The notes below the pieces were generated by a model. That model was given only the letters and a program-made list of their open reading frames with translations. It searched no databases and had not been told where the DNA came from. The translations under genes were made by a program, and so were the position numbers. This document shows positions 1 through 8,485 of a stretch of DNA of 39,710 nucleotides, one piece after another; the stretch's first letter is position 1, and every line of letters starts with the position of its first letter. Origin of the DNA: Halobacteriales archaeon QS_8_65_32 (GTDB lineage Archaea; Halobacteriota; Halobacteria; Halobacteriales; Halococcaceae); contig PXRY01000044.1 in the NCBI GenBank assembly GCA_003022925.1, positions 1,138-40,847 on the forward strand, in the 5' to 3' direction.

Positions 1-33
1 CGGCGCTCGATCCCGTCGGCGCAGGGATACTGC

Positions 34-711
34 TTACTCCAGCCGTTCGATCAGGTCGGCGAGGGTGGCGAGATCGTACTGGCCGGGGGCGGTCGCCCGC
101 TCGGGATCGACGGGGGCGTAGGCGATCCGCGACCCGTACAGCGGCGCGACGACTCGGGAGTGGCGGCCAATCTCTCCCATTGCCATCGTTGCAACCGGGG
201 TGTCACCCGAGCAGAAGTGATGGGTTGCTTTGAGCAGCGCGAGCACGTCGCCGGGGTCCTGGGCGGTGACGGCGAGTTTCCCGACGTCGCCGTACTCACA
301 GGCCCGCCCGAGCAGCTCCGAAAGGCGCTCGCGCGGGGTGTGCTCGAAGTCGTGTTTCGAGACGATGGCCTGTGCGTCGTTCGCCCGGGCGTGGGTGAGC
401 AGGTCCCCGTCCTCGCCGTTTGTGACGGTCACGAGTTCGATATCGACGGCCGCTACATGGTCGAACTCCGCAGCCTGCCGAAGGGTGTCGAGGCGTTCTG
501 TATCGTGTGCGGCCTCGCCGCCCTCGCGTTCGGTTCGGTTGGTCGCGACGACCGGAAGTTCCCCGTCGTAGTCGTCGAGCGCGGCGAGCGGGTCCCCCTC
601 TGCGAGGTCCATCCGGAACTCGACGGCGTCGGCCCGCTCGCGTGCCGCCGGCTCGTCGGCGAGATCGGGGGTAGCGGCGGCGAGCACGAGCGACCTGAAG
701 TCGAGGTCCAT
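34..711 (-). CDS. aroD: 3-dehydroquinate dehydratase, type I
   Basis: This cytoplasmic shikimate-pathway enzyme dehydrates 3-dehydroquinate to 3-dehydroshikimate through a lysine Schiff base. From the ATG at 711 the protein has 225 residues, normal for a type I enzyme. The substrate-binding EFRMD segment is near residue 31. The general acid/base His120 sits in SKHDF and the Schiff-base Lys145 in GKLAV, spaced much as in the Salmonella/E. coli enzymes. A conserved GxxSR-type loop is near residue 193. A longer frame opens at 738, but its extra nine residues are not conserved-looking, so the internal ATG was preferred. No aro neighbour is visible; the next gene is tfb, also on the minus strand, beyond a hairpin-rich spacer. 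Confidence 0.93.
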   Translation of the reverse strand: MDLDFRSLVLAAATPDLADEPAARERADAVEFRMDLAEGDPLAALDDYDGELPVVATNRTEREGGEAAHDTERLDTLRQAAEFDHVAAVDIELVTVTNGEDGDLLTHARANDAQAIVSKHDFEHTPRERLSELLGRACEYGDVGKLAVTAQDPGDVLALLKATHHFCSGDTPVATMAMGEIGRHSRVVAPLYGSRIAYAPVDPERATAPGQYDLATLADLIERLE

Positions 712-899
712 AGCCCTCGGTACAGCGGACACGCTCAAAAGATCGCGGGCTGATTGTTACAGGTGCCGTTTCGTAGGCGACATCTCTGTTCCGTCAGTCA
801 CGGTCGCTGATCGTTCGTACCTCCGATCGGCGGCGACTCGAAACCGAACTAAGGGGAGGGGTGGCTCACATGAAACCGACGGACTGCTCAGCATCCGCG

Positions 900-1166
900 A
901 GCGCCGGAGGCGCGAGCGGTTCGCCGTGACCGAGCCACCGAAGATGGCGAGGGAGCGGACTTTTTAGTCCAGGTTTTGCAACGAGCGGTGCTCGCAGTGA
1001 GCGCGAGTGAAATCGTTCAAAACGGCGAAGCTGTTCTGTAATGTGGTAAAAACGCGGAGCGTTTTTGCTGCAAGCGGGATCGAAGGTCCCGCAATGACGA
1101 GAGGGCGAAGCTCTGTCGAACCACAAGCGCGAGCGAGGATACCCGAGCCGCAAAAAAGTGGGCGTT
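900..1166 (-). repeat. Hairpin-array element A, 3' of tfb
   Basis: Read on the minus strand, the tfb stop is followed by about ten bases, a GCCCAC-T6-GC tract, and then a series of inverted repeats. Clear hairpins are 1048-1066 (eight-base stem, GGA loop on the plus strand) and 1074-1092 (GCGGGA/TCCCGC stem). The scaffold words CTCGGGTATCCTCGCTCGCG, GTGGTTC and GTCATTGCGGGA recur in the block at 39609-39710 with different stem sequences. The T6 tract fits an archaeal terminator; the role of the following hairpins is unknown. Confidence 0.65.
1152..1157 (-). terminator. T6 terminator of tfb
   Basis: Six consecutive T residues on the minus strand lie 10 bases after the tfb stop codon, inside the sequence GCCCAC-TTTTTT-GC. 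The same 14-base sequence occurs at the same distance from the aEF-1 beta stop codon (20736-20741). Oligo-T tracts are the usual intrinsic archaeal termination signal. Confidence 0.65.
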
Positions 1167-2162
1167 TCAGGCCAACTGCAAGTCTTGCTCGGCTTCGAGC
1201 AGTTCGTGATATCGGTTACGGATCGTGACTTCCGAGATGTCGGCGACCTCGCTCACGGCGGCCTGAGTGGTCTTCTCGTTGGTCAACAGGGCGGCAGCGT
1301 AGACGGCGGCGGCGGCCAGTCCAACTGGACTCTTGCCGCTGTGGACGCCCTGTTCTTTCGCGTTTCGAAGCAGTTGGCGAGCGCGGCCTTCGGCTTCGTC
1401 GGAGACGTCGAGCGCGCTTGCGAAGCGGGGGACGTAGCTCTCGGGATCAGCGGGCTGGATCTCCAAGCCGAGTTCGCGCACGACGTAGCGATACGTGCGG
1501 GCGATCTCGCTCTTTTCGACCCGGGAGACGTCGGTGATCTCGTCGAGACTGCGGGGCACGCCGGCCTGCCTGGCGGCAGCGTACACTGCAGAGGTCGAGA
1601 CGCCCTCGATCGATCGCCCGGGCAGGAGGTTCTCGTCGAGCGCTCGGCGGTAGATCACGCTCGCCGTTTCGCGCACCGTCTCGGGCAGCCCGAGTGCGGA
1701 GGCCATCCGGTCGATCTCACCCAAGGCCTGTTTGAGATTCCTGTCCTTCGAGTCCCGAGTTCGGAAGCGCTCGTTCCACTTGCGCAGGCGTTGCATCTTC
1801 GCGCGCTGACGGGAGCCAAGCGAGCGACCGTAGGCGTCCTTGTCGCGCCAGTCGATGTTCGTCGACAGGCCCTTGTCGTGCATCATCTTCGTCGTCGGTG
1901 CGCCGACCCGGCTCTTCTGGCTCTTCTCGCGTGAATCGAACGCGCGCCACTCGGGCCCGCGGTCGATCTCGTTTTCGGCGACGACGAGCCCACAATCCGA
2001 ACAGACCGTCTCGCCGTGACCGCTGTCGGCGACGATCTTCCCGCCACACTCGGGACAGTCGAGCACATCGCGCTCGTCGGTCGTTTCGGTTTCGCTCTCG
2101 TTCTCGCGCTCGGAGGCTGCAGGTCGAGGTCGCGTTCGCGTCCGTGTGTCCGTGTCTTTCAT
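1167..2162 (-). CDS. tfb: Transcription initiation factor TFB
   Basis: TFB bridges TATA-bound TBP and RNA polymerase and contacts the BRE during promoter opening. The 331-residue product has an acidic N-terminal tail. An N-terminal zinc ribbon follows, with cysteines 36, 39, 54 and 57 (CPECG and CSDCG). Next comes the B-reader/linker region with the conserved DRGPEWRAFD at about 67-76, then two cyclin-type repeats (about 135-225 and 235-325) ending in a helix-turn-helix rich in VSEVADISEVTIRNRY-like sequence. Haloarchaea usually have several tfb paralogues, so the lettered name cannot be assigned. It ends 10 bases before a T6 terminator shared with the aEF-1 beta gene. Confidence 0.95.
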   Translation of the reverse strand: MKDTDTRTRTRPRPAASERENESETETTDERDVLDCPECGGKIVADSGHGETVCSDCGLVVAENEIDRGPEWRAFDSREKSQKSRVGAPTTKMMHDKGLSTNIDWRDKDAYGRSLGSRQRAKMQRLRKWNERFRTRDSKDRNLKQALGEIDRMASALGLPETVRETASVIYRRALDENLLPGRSIEGVSTSAVYAAARQAGVPRSLDEITDVSRVEKSEIARTYRYVVRELGLEIQPADPESYVPRFASALDVSDEAEGRARQLLRNAKEQGVHSGKSPVGLAAAAVYAAALLTNEKTTQAAVSEVADISEVTIRNRYHELLEAEQDLQLA

Positions 2163-2616
2163 TGTAAGTTACGGCGGCGGGGACTGTCCGGGCAGGGCAC
2201 CGACCCGGGAAATTCCCAAGCCGTTGACTGTATTATGTTGCTTTATTCGAAAGGTACTTAGTTATTTACCCGTTGATGTCCGGACTCATACGTACGGCCG
2301 GTTTCGTGCCGATAGAGAACACCGATCGGTCCCCATTAAGTACCCGTTACCGCCACTCGTTCCCGCCACCTCCGCCCCACAGTTGCCGGAAAACACGATC
2401 GGGGCGACGCGAGCGAACCGGACTCATACGGGTCAGTGGAACTGACCTCCAGTGGATAACACGAACTGGCTCGACTCATCCGATCCGTCCGATCCATGAG
2501 CGGTCGGACCGCTCTCGGAGCACCGCGGCACACGCTCGGTGGGATTCGAGGGCAGACGGTTCGGACGCGGCGAGAGGGGGTCCGGCCGGAGCGCCGCTGG
2601 CGGTCGGTCGGCCCGA
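2163..2616. other. Intergenic region upstream of tfb
   Basis: No supported gene lies in these 454 bases. An AT-rich patch at about 2227-2270 interrupts the GC-rich surroundings. On the minus strand it contains TATA-like words about 60-70 bases before the tfb ATG, so it probably holds the tfb promoter and implies a leader. The part next to the glycosyltransferase gene stop (2500-2616) shows no clear terminator. Confidence 0.4.
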
Positions 2617-4473
2617 TCAGTCCTCGATCGAGCGATCGGGTTCTAACTCCGAGGGCGCGTCGTTCGAGCGCACGGCTCCTGCCTCCTCGACGGCCGTCGT
2701 GAGCGAGACGTTGAGCAGCGCCATCGAGGCGAGTCCCCCGAGTATGGTCACGACGTTCTTGACGGCGTGATCGACGATCGCCGCGCCGAGCGCGACCGCC
2801 CACGGCACCGGCGTGAGCCCGAAGACCAACAGGGTAAACGCTCCCTCGTATAGCCCCACGCCGCCGGGCGAAAGCGGAAGCACCTTGGCTAAGTTGCCGA
2901 CGCTCACGGCGAAGAAGCCGACCGCGACGAGCGTCGCCACCGGGAGCGAGACGTCGAACGCGGCGAACACGAGGAGTGCGGTCACGATGTCGAGCGCCCA
3001 GATACCGATGCTCGCGAGGCCAACGGTGAGAAAGGCCTGCCGATCGTTCGCGACGGTCTGGATGTCGCCCGCGAAGCGCTCGATCACGCTCGCGACCCGC
3101 TCGGCGTAGGTGTCGGAGCTCAGTCGGCTTACGCCGGCACGGACGAAGTTGCGCTCCGAACGGGCACTCGCGACGATTGTCCCCACGGCCCCGATCGCCG
3201 TGAGGCCAACGCCGGCAGCGAGCACGACGGCGACCTGGCCGCTACCGGTAGCCGTGCTGGCGGCCCCCTCACTGCCCGCGACGAGCGCACCTACCTGTCC
3301 GGGGGTCGCGATCCCCGTCGCCGCGAGGCCGACGAACACGGTGCCCGCGAGTACGGTGATCGTGAGCAGGTCGAACACCCGTTCGATCGCGAGCGAGGCG
3401 AATCCCGTCGGATAGGGAACGAGTCGGCGGGTCTTCACGACGTAGGCGCGAACGCCATCACCCAAACGCGCGGGGAAGACGAGGTTGCCGGTCTGGGAGA
3501 CGAAGATCGCCCCGGTCAGGAAGTCGATGCGTTCGGCAAAGCCGAGTTCCTGGAGGATGTCGCGATAGCGCGCCCCCCGCAGCGGCCAGGAACACAGGTA
3601 GACGAGCGCCGCCGCCCCTACCAGGGTCGGGTCGGCCCCTTCCATCCGGGTAAGCACCGTCCCGAAGTCGATGTACTGGGTCATCAACAGCACGGCGACG
3701 AGCGTGAGGACGGTCCCGCCGGTAACCGTTACCCGCCGGGTGATCCGGGGCTGGACGGCGAGTTGCCACCAACACCGCAGGATCTGACTGCCCATCCCGA
3801 CCACGTCCCGAACGAGATCGACCTTCGAGTCGCCCTTCGGCGTCCACGCCACGGGGAACTCCCGTACCCGGTAGCCCGCGCGCTGGGCGCGTACGAGCAC
3901 TTCGGTGTCGAAGAACCAGTGGTCGTCCTCGACGTCGTCGAGCAAGCTATACAGCGCCTCGCGGTCGAAGGCCTTGAATCCACACTGGTGGTCGCGAACC
4001 CCCGATCGGAGAAATCCCCTGACGAGCGTGTTGTACGCCCGGCTCGGGACGCCCCGCTGGGCCGGGCGGTCAGCGACGTTGCCGGGCATCCAGCGCGAAC
4101 CGGTCGCGACCTCGTAGGGTTCGGACCGGATGCTTTCGATTAGCTCTTCCAAGTGGGACATGTCCGTCGCTAGGTCCGTATCGAAGTACGCCAAGGTGTC
4201 GCCCCGCGCGGCGCGGAAGGCTCGCCTGAGCGCTCCGCCGCGCCCGAGGCGTTCGGTCGAGTGGACGTGACGCACCCGGTCGTCCTCGGCGGCGAGTCGC
4301 GAAGCGATCGCCGGCGTCCGGTCCTCGCAGCCGTCCTCGGCGACAAGCACTTCGAAGGTTCCCTCGGGTAGAAAGCTCCCGAGCGCATCTAAGGTAGTCC
4401 CAACCGTCCCCTCGATCGTCGCCTCCTCGTTGTACGCGGGGAGGACGACGCTCACGTCGACCGACCGACTCAT
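2617..4473 (-). CDS. AglD-like fusion: GT2 glycosyltransferase plus flippase-like membrane domain
   Basis: The 618-residue protein has two parts. Residues 1-240 form a cytosolic family-2 glycosyltransferase resembling dolichol-phosphate mannosyl/glucosyl transferases: SVVLPAYNEE at the N-terminus, VAEDG, a DTD metal-binding motif in YFDTDLATD, GSRW, and HQCGFKAFDREAL. Residues about 245-600 form a multi-helix domain of the LPG-synthase/UPF0104 flippase-like type, with the LGDGVRAY and SLAIERVFDL segments typical of that family. This order matches Haloferax AglD, which charges dolichol phosphate with the final mannose for S-layer N-glycosylation. Orthology is inferred, since other haloarchaeal GT-flippase fusions exist. 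No other agl genes are adjacent. Confidence 0.82.
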   Translation of the reverse strand: MSRSVDVSVVLPAYNEEATIEGTVGTTLDALGSFLPEGTFEVLVAEDGCEDRTPAIASRLAAEDDRVRHVHSTERLGRGGALRRAFRAARGDTLAYFDTDLATDMSHLEELIESIRSEPYEVATGSRWMPGNVADRPAQRGVPSRAYNTLVRGFLRSGVRDHQCGFKAFDREALYSLLDDVEDDHWFFDTEVLVRAQRAGYRVREFPVAWTPKGDSKVDLVRDVVGMGSQILRCWWQLAVQPRITRRVTVTGGTVLTLVAVLLMTQYIDFGTVLTRMEGADPTLVGAAALVYLCSWPLRGARYRDILQELGFAERIDFLTGAIFVSQTGNLVFPARLGDGVRAYVVKTRRLVPYPTGFASLAIERVFDLLTITVLAGTVFVGLAATGIATPGQVGALVAGSEGAASTATGSGQVAVVLAAGVGLTAIGAVGTIVASARSERNFVRAGVSRLSSDTYAERVASVIERFAGDIQTVANDRQAFLTVGLASIGIWALDIVTALLVFAAFDVSLPVATLVAVGFFAVSVGNLAKVLPLSPGGVGLYEGAFTLLVFGLTPVPWAVALGAAIVDHAVKNVVTILGGLASMALLNVSLTTAVEEAGAVRSNDAPSELEPDRSIED

Positions 4474-4739
4474 TGTACCGCATGCGCTACCGACCCTGAA
4501 AGTCCTTTTGGGCTCGCTCCATCATCTACGGGCTCTTTCGTGACGTACGATGACCGTCCGACGGGCGGCGATTCCGCGGCTCCGCGAAGCCGTAACGGCG
4601 TGCGCCAACGTCCGCCGCTGCCCGGCCGTGGATCGAATCGCGAGATGCATGGCCGGAGACAATGAGAGCGAGGGCGATGCAGGGAGTCGCCGCCGACGGA
4701 GTCGCCACGCCTAAGAGCGACTCGGCCGAACCGAAGGGG

Positions 4740-5801
4740 ATGACCGATTCCGAGGCGGGCAATGGAGGGACGCGAAAGCGAGCCGACGGGGCCAGCGCGA
4801 CCGCGGTACGCTATCTGACCAGCGAGGACGTTGCGGGACTCGCAAGCGTCGGCGAGTACGTCGCGGCGGTCCGGGAGGGCTATCGTCAGCGCGGCGAGGG
4901 CGCACCCGCCGAACCGCGGACGAAGCTCGTGAACCGTGACCCTCCGGGGATGCTCACGAGCTACGCCGCGATACTTCCCGAAACCGGCGCGATGGGCGGC
5001 TACATGTACGCCGCCGGTTTCGGAGCGGGCGACGCCCAATTCGTGACGCCGCTGTTCGACGCTGAGTCGGGTCGGCTGCTCGCGCTTCTCGACGGGGCGA
5101 GCATGAACCCCTTCAAGACCGGCGCGACCGGCGCGGTGGGCATCGACGCGCTCGCGCGTGGAGACGCGACCGAACTGGGGGTGATCGGCAGCGGCGCACA
5201 GGCGCGCGGCCAGCTCCGGGCGGCGATGGAAGTCCGGGAGTTCGAGACGGTGACCGTCTACTCGCCGACGAAGGAGCACCGCGAGCGCTTCGCCGCCGAC
5301 ATGAACGAACGCTACGAGGCGAGCGTGGCGGCCGTCGCGTCGAGCGCGGCGGCGGTCGAGGGCGCGGACGTGTTGATCACCGCGACGAACGCGAGCGAGC
5401 CGGTCGTCGACGGCGAGCGCATCGAAGCCGGGACGCACGTGACGGCGATGGGCCAATACGACGCGGACAAAAGCGAACTCGACGCGACGGCGATCTCCCG
5501 CGCGAAGTACGTCCCCGACCTGCGCGGACGGGCAACGGCCGACGGCGACGCCGGCTCCTTTGTCAGTGCTTTGGAGGAAGGAGCGATCGACGCCGAGCAC
5601 GTCCACGCGGAACTCGGTGAGGTCGTCGCGGGCGACGCGTCGGGTCGCGAGTCCGCAGAGGAGATCACCGTCTTCGACAGCGGGGGCACCGCGATCGAGA
5701 CCGTCGCGGCGGCACACATGCTCTACGAGAAAGCGATGGAGGAGGACCTCGGACAGGTGCTCGACTGGTTCCCGGCGAGCGAGGCGCTGACAGGTGAGTA
5801 G
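4740..5801 (+). CDS. Ornithine cyclodeaminase / mu-crystallin / archaeal AlaDH family protein
   Basis: A Rossmann-fold NAD(P)-dependent enzyme of the OCD/mu-crystallin family. Known members are ornithine cyclodeaminase, archaeal alanine dehydrogenase and related imine reductases; substrate cannot be read from sequence. From the ATG at 4740 the product is 353 residues. Visible features are LTSEDV near the start of the fold, KLVNRDP with the likely substrate lysine, a GASMNPFKTGATGAVG segment, the dinucleotide-binding GVIGSGAQARGQ, and DVLITATNASEPVV. The frame is open back to an ATG at 4662, but those 26 residues are low-complexity, so 4740 is preferred; a GTAC-rich core begins about 24 residues later. 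The upstream 4474-4739 spacer holds no recognisable feature. Confidence 0.85.
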   Translation: MTDSEAGNGGTRKRADGASATAVRYLTSEDVAGLASVGEYVAAVREGYRQRGEGAPAEPRTKLVNRDPPGMLTSYAAILPETGAMGGYMYAAGFGAGDAQFVTPLFDAESGRLLALLDGASMNPFKTGATGAVGIDALARGDATELGVIGSGAQARGQLRAAMEVREFETVTVYSPTKEHRERFAADMNERYEASVAAVASSAAAVEGADVLITATNASEPVVDGERIEAGTHVTAMGQYDADKSELDATAISRAKYVPDLRGRATADGDAGSFVSALEEGAIDAEHVHAELGEVVAGDASGRESAEEITVFDSGGTAIETVAAAHMLYEKAMEEDLGQVLDWFPASEALTGE

Positions 5802-5930
5802 CTGGGAAGGTACGAACGACCGGGAGTAAACCGAGACCGGACCAGCAGACGTATCAGTGAAAACAGGCCCGAGTCTCATAATCGACTAAGTGCTACTCAA
5901 CGTTGTCAGGCGTAGTTTGACCCTTCCAAT

Positions 5931-6143
5931 ATGGCAACGAAACGCCGATCGGATATACTGCTGGGTATCGCAATGGTAGCGATAGGGCTGGTCCCCATCG
6001 GAGTCGTTTCGTTCGAGCTGCTTACCGGTGCGTCGGTGCCGACGCCAGTGCTGACAGAGGACGTGTGGGCACTAGAAGCGCTCTGGCGGGTCGTCGGCCC
6101 GATCTGTGGCCTCGTTTCGCTGTTATGGGTGCCCTCACCGTGA
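5931..6143 (+). CDS. Small two-helix membrane protein, unknown function
   Basis: A 70-residue ORF with two predicted membrane segments (about residues 8-30 and 50-66) and a short basic N-terminus (MATKRRS). I do not recognise the family. It stands alone between the OCD-family gene and a decayed regulator. An AT-rich TCATAAT word lies about 57 bases upstream, rather far for a leaderless start. Its amino-acid composition is plausible for a haloarchaeal membrane peptide and no competing frame is better. Confidence 0.5.
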   Translation: MATKRRSDILLGIAMVAIGLVPIGVVSFELLTGASVPTPVLTEDVWALEALWRVVGPICGLVSLLWVPSP

Positions 6144-6303
6144 AACACGGTACGGACGCCGAACAGGGCGACGACACGCGTCTATTGTAGCTGGAAACGA
6201 ACAGCGACTCTGCGCAGGTTGCGGTGGTCGTTACTAGCCGGCGACATCGAGAGGCGACACGACTTATGAGGACCCGCTCCGGAGGCGCGATGTCCCTTTG
6301 AGC

Positions 6304-6536
6304 TTTGATTCAGCAGTTTCGAACCGCCACCTCGACGGGTCGCTCGCAGGGCGACTCACCTGACGCCAGTTCGAGGCAACTGGAACAGTTCGCGAGTCGG
6401 GCTACTACGAGGTCCTCCGAGAAGCGTCGCTGGCCGAGGTGGCGGCGCTCGACCGTCGGAGAGCGCGGCGTCAACGCTGCTGCGGAAGGGCGAGCAGGCA
6501 CTCGTCAGCGCAGCGTTCGCGGAGCAGCGGTCGTGA
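6304..6536 (+). pseudogene. Decayed HTH_10 (bacterio-opsin activator type) regulator C-terminus
   Basis: Two plus-strand frames together read as the C-terminal HTH_10 domain of Bat-like haloarchaeal regulators. The first gives LT-stop-RQFEA, then ESGYYEVLREASLAEVAALD. After a one-base shift near 6450 the second gives ESAASTLLRKGEQALVSAAF and a stop at 6534-6536. The intact family motif is LTxRQ...GYYEVPREASLxEVA...SxASxLLRxGE. The first frame is broken by an in-frame TGA at 6361-6363, and the second join needs a net loss of one base. No N-terminal sensor domain is readable upstream, so this is a 3' remnant. Confidence 0.72.
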
Positions 6537-6543
6537 GCGCCGA

Positions 6544-6897
6544 TCAGGCGATCGAAACGCCCTCGTCGACGGCCGTCCGCACGATATGCGGATCGCGCCG
6601 TCTCTTCTCCTCGAACTCCGCCGGCGTGAGACAGATTAGCTCCGGCGGCGGGAGTTCGCTGTAATCCCACCCCGTATTGAACGGCCGCGGACGCTTGTGG
6701 TAGGTCACGCCCTCGAACGCAGGCGAGACGAGTAGAACGTCGATATCGCTGTCCTCACGGTAGTCTCCTCGAACTCAGCTGCCGAAGACGATCAGCCGGT
6801 CGATCTCGATGTCGTGGTTTGCCGCGATCTCCCGAATGCGCTCTACGGCGTTCGTCGTCGTGTCGTCCAGTCGATCGCTGTCGTTGTCAGGTGTCAC
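6544..6897 (-). pseudogene. MNT-type nucleotidyltransferase with one in-frame TGA
   Basis: An uninterrupted minus-strand frame of 118 codons runs from a GTG at 6897 to a stop at 6544. The only defect is a TGA at 6775-6777, placed exactly where the family has arginine in GSxxRG (FGS-stop-VRGDYREDSDIDVLLVS). The polymerase-beta-like signature GS...DxDxxV, with the catalytic aspartates in DSDID, is intact after the stop. CGA to TGA is a single transition. The GTG starts 6 bases after the stop of the presenilin-like gene, so the two were probably co-transcribed. MNT genes usually pair with a HEPN toxin gene; none is visible here. Readthrough or a sequencing error are the alternatives. Confidence 0.8.
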
Positions 6898-6903
6898 CTG
6901 GAC

Positions 6904-8118
6904 TTAGAGGTACGGCCCGATCCCGAGCGCGTTCACGAGCGACACCCCGCTCGCGAGCGCGCCGACCAGGTAGCCCCCGATCGCGCCGCCATTTAGAAGC
7001 GGTAACCCGGCATGCGCGCGCCCTTTAATCACCAACCAGAGCAGTACCACCAACCCACAGAGCGTCCCGACCAGCGAGGCGAGTGCCGGAAGGTTAAGCG
7101 CAATCGCGGGGACGCCGAGCGAAGGGGCCGGCGAGAAAAAGGCCGCGCTCGCGACCATTACCGTTGGCATCACCGCGTCGCCGAGCCCGACGAAGAAGGC
7201 GTCACGGCTCCCGAAGCCGTTGCCGTCCTCCTCGTTGTTCTCGCTGCCGGCGTCGTTCCCGACGTCGCCGTCTCCCTCGTTGGCTGAGTTCTCGCCGTTC
7301 GGATTCCCGTCGCTCGCAGGCTCGCCGCCGCTCGTGGGTTCGCCGCCGTTGGTCGCCTGCACCCCCAGGTTCTCGGGGGTGTCCTTGATCCAGGCCTCGC
7401 CCTCGGCGGCCGGTCGGGGTTCGTCCGCGTTGCCGTCGCCGTTACCGTCGCTGTCGGTCCCTGCCTCGTTCGAGTCCTCCGGATCCGACCCGCTGTCGCC
7501 GGAATCGAGATACGAGTACGAGAGCGTGAGCGGGATTACGAGCACGACGGGCACTTTGATCTGCATGACACCTTCGGCGAGCGTGAGCATGTGTGCGGTA
7601 CCGTACACGCTGATCGCGTCGTACACCGCGAGCACCGTAAGCAGGAGGATTGCGGGCAGCAGGCCGAAACTGATGCCGAACAGGCCTGCCGCGCCGGCCC
7701 CCATCACGATCCCGGTCGCGTCGATCACGTACCACTCGGGGTACACCAGTAAGGCGAGCGCGAGGGAGAGGGCACCGCCAACGGCGAGCGCGTTGATCGG
7801 CGCGCCACCCACCCGCACGACGACGAGCGGGGGGACTAGTACCGAGAAGACGTACAGCGCAATCCCCGCGCTCGAAAGCACGATCAGTCCCCGGATAACC
7901 CACTTCACGTCGAGTTTGATCACGAGCAGGAAGACTCCAGTAGCGACGAGGATCGCGCCGAGGTAGAGAAAACTGTTCGTCGGATCGGAGGGGTTCTCGA
8001 CGGCCTGCAAGCCGGCACGCTGGAAGGGCTGTACGAGCGCGAGCGCGCCGACCTGGATGGCGAGAAAGAGGGCAACAGTCGCGGCCCCGGCGGCGACAAT
8101 GCGCTCACGGTGGTCCAT
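6904..8118 (-). CDS. Presenilin / signal-peptide-peptidase family intramembrane aspartyl protease
   Basis: A polytopic membrane protein of 404 residues that resembles archaeal presenilin-family GxGD proteases, which cut substrates within the membrane. The catalytic pair is visible: Tyr166-Asp167 in LAVYDAIS, and Asp314 in VGLGDAVMPT. The third PxL-type motif appears as GLPLLN at 372-376. About nine membrane segments are predicted. Residues about 204-305, between the two catalytic helices, form a very acidic, Gly/Asn/Asp-rich insertion, longer than in the structurally known Methanoculleus homologue. The start at 8118 was chosen because the upstream frame runs into gar1. It follows srp19 and gar1 on the same strand. 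Confidence 0.85.
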   Translation of the reverse strand: MDHRERIVAAGAATVALFLAIQVGALALVQPFQRAGLQAVENPSDPTNSFLYLGAILVATGVFLLVIKLDVKWVIRGLIVLSSAGIALYVFSVLVPPLVVVRVGGAPINALAVGGALSLALALLVYPEWYVIDATGIVMGAGAAGLFGISFGLLPAILLLTVLAVYDAISVYGTAHMLTLAEGVMQIKVPVVLVIPLTLSYSYLDSGDSGSDPEDSNEAGTDSDGNGDGNADEPRPAAEGEAWIKDTPENLGVQATNGGEPTSGGEPASDGNPNGENSANEGDGDVGNDAGSENNEEDGNGFGSRDAFFVGLGDAVMPTVMVASAAFFSPAPSLGVPAIALNLPALASLVGTLCGLVVLLWLVIKGRAHAGLPLLNGGAIGGYLVGALASGVSLVNALGIGPYL

Positions 8119-8254
8119 ACGCCATCGAGCGGACAGGTCGACTTCGGGGTTTCCCATTCGATCGGCGTCCGACCACTGAGTCCCGAGTTCCTCGTTCGGT
8201 ATCCGACGCCGGATATCGAACGGGACGCGAAGTGACGTGATGCGACACGAGCGA

Positions 8255-8476
8255 CTATCGCGCGTAGAGCACAGTTCCCAGTAATGTCGTGGGCGGATCG
8301 GTCGGCGACACGGCCAGGTAGGGTCGCTCGACGGGGCCGAACACGTCGACGACTCTGCCGACGTTCGAGAGACTCCGATCGACGACCGGCGTGCCGATGT
8401 CGGGGTGTTCTCCGTCGGGCGCGCGAACGATCGCAAGCCCCTGAGCGACCCGGACCACCTCGCCGACGCGTCTCAT
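8255..8476 (-). CDS. gar1: H/ACA ribonucleoprotein subunit Gar1
   Basis: A 73-residue Gar1, a small beta-barrel subunit of archaeal H/ACA RNPs that guide pseudouridylation of rRNA. MRRVGEVVRVAQG, VVDRSLSNVGRVVDVFGPVERPY and the C-terminal LLGTVLYAR match the family. It starts 9 bases after the srp19 stop, consistent with one transcript, and the srp19-gar1 order is common in haloarchaea. Confidence 0.92.
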   Translation of the reverse strand: MRRVGEVVRVAQGLAIVRAPDGEHPDIGTPVVDRSLSNVGRVVDVFGPVERPYLAVSPTDPPTTLLGTVLYAR

Positions 8477-8485
8477 CGCGCTTGC

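Larger units (their letters stand above)
712..1166. other. Intergenic spacer with hairpin block A
   Basis: There is no convincing gene in this 455-base spacer between tfb and aroD. The tfb-proximal half (about 900-1166) is a train of short inverted repeats, described as a separate repeat feature. The aroD-proximal part (712-890) holds nothing I recognise apart from possible aroD promoter sequence. Confidence 0.6.

Noticed and set aside
1158-1934. 258-codon plus-strand frame opposite tfb
   Set aside because: tfb is unambiguous by zinc ribbon and cyclin repeats, so the overlapping frame is a GC-rich artefact.
4470-5879. Long minus-strand open frame (469 codons) opposite the OCD-family gene
   Set aside because: It is an antisense shadow of a recognised gene in GC-rich DNA; the composition is Arg/His/Asp-rich and matches no known domain.
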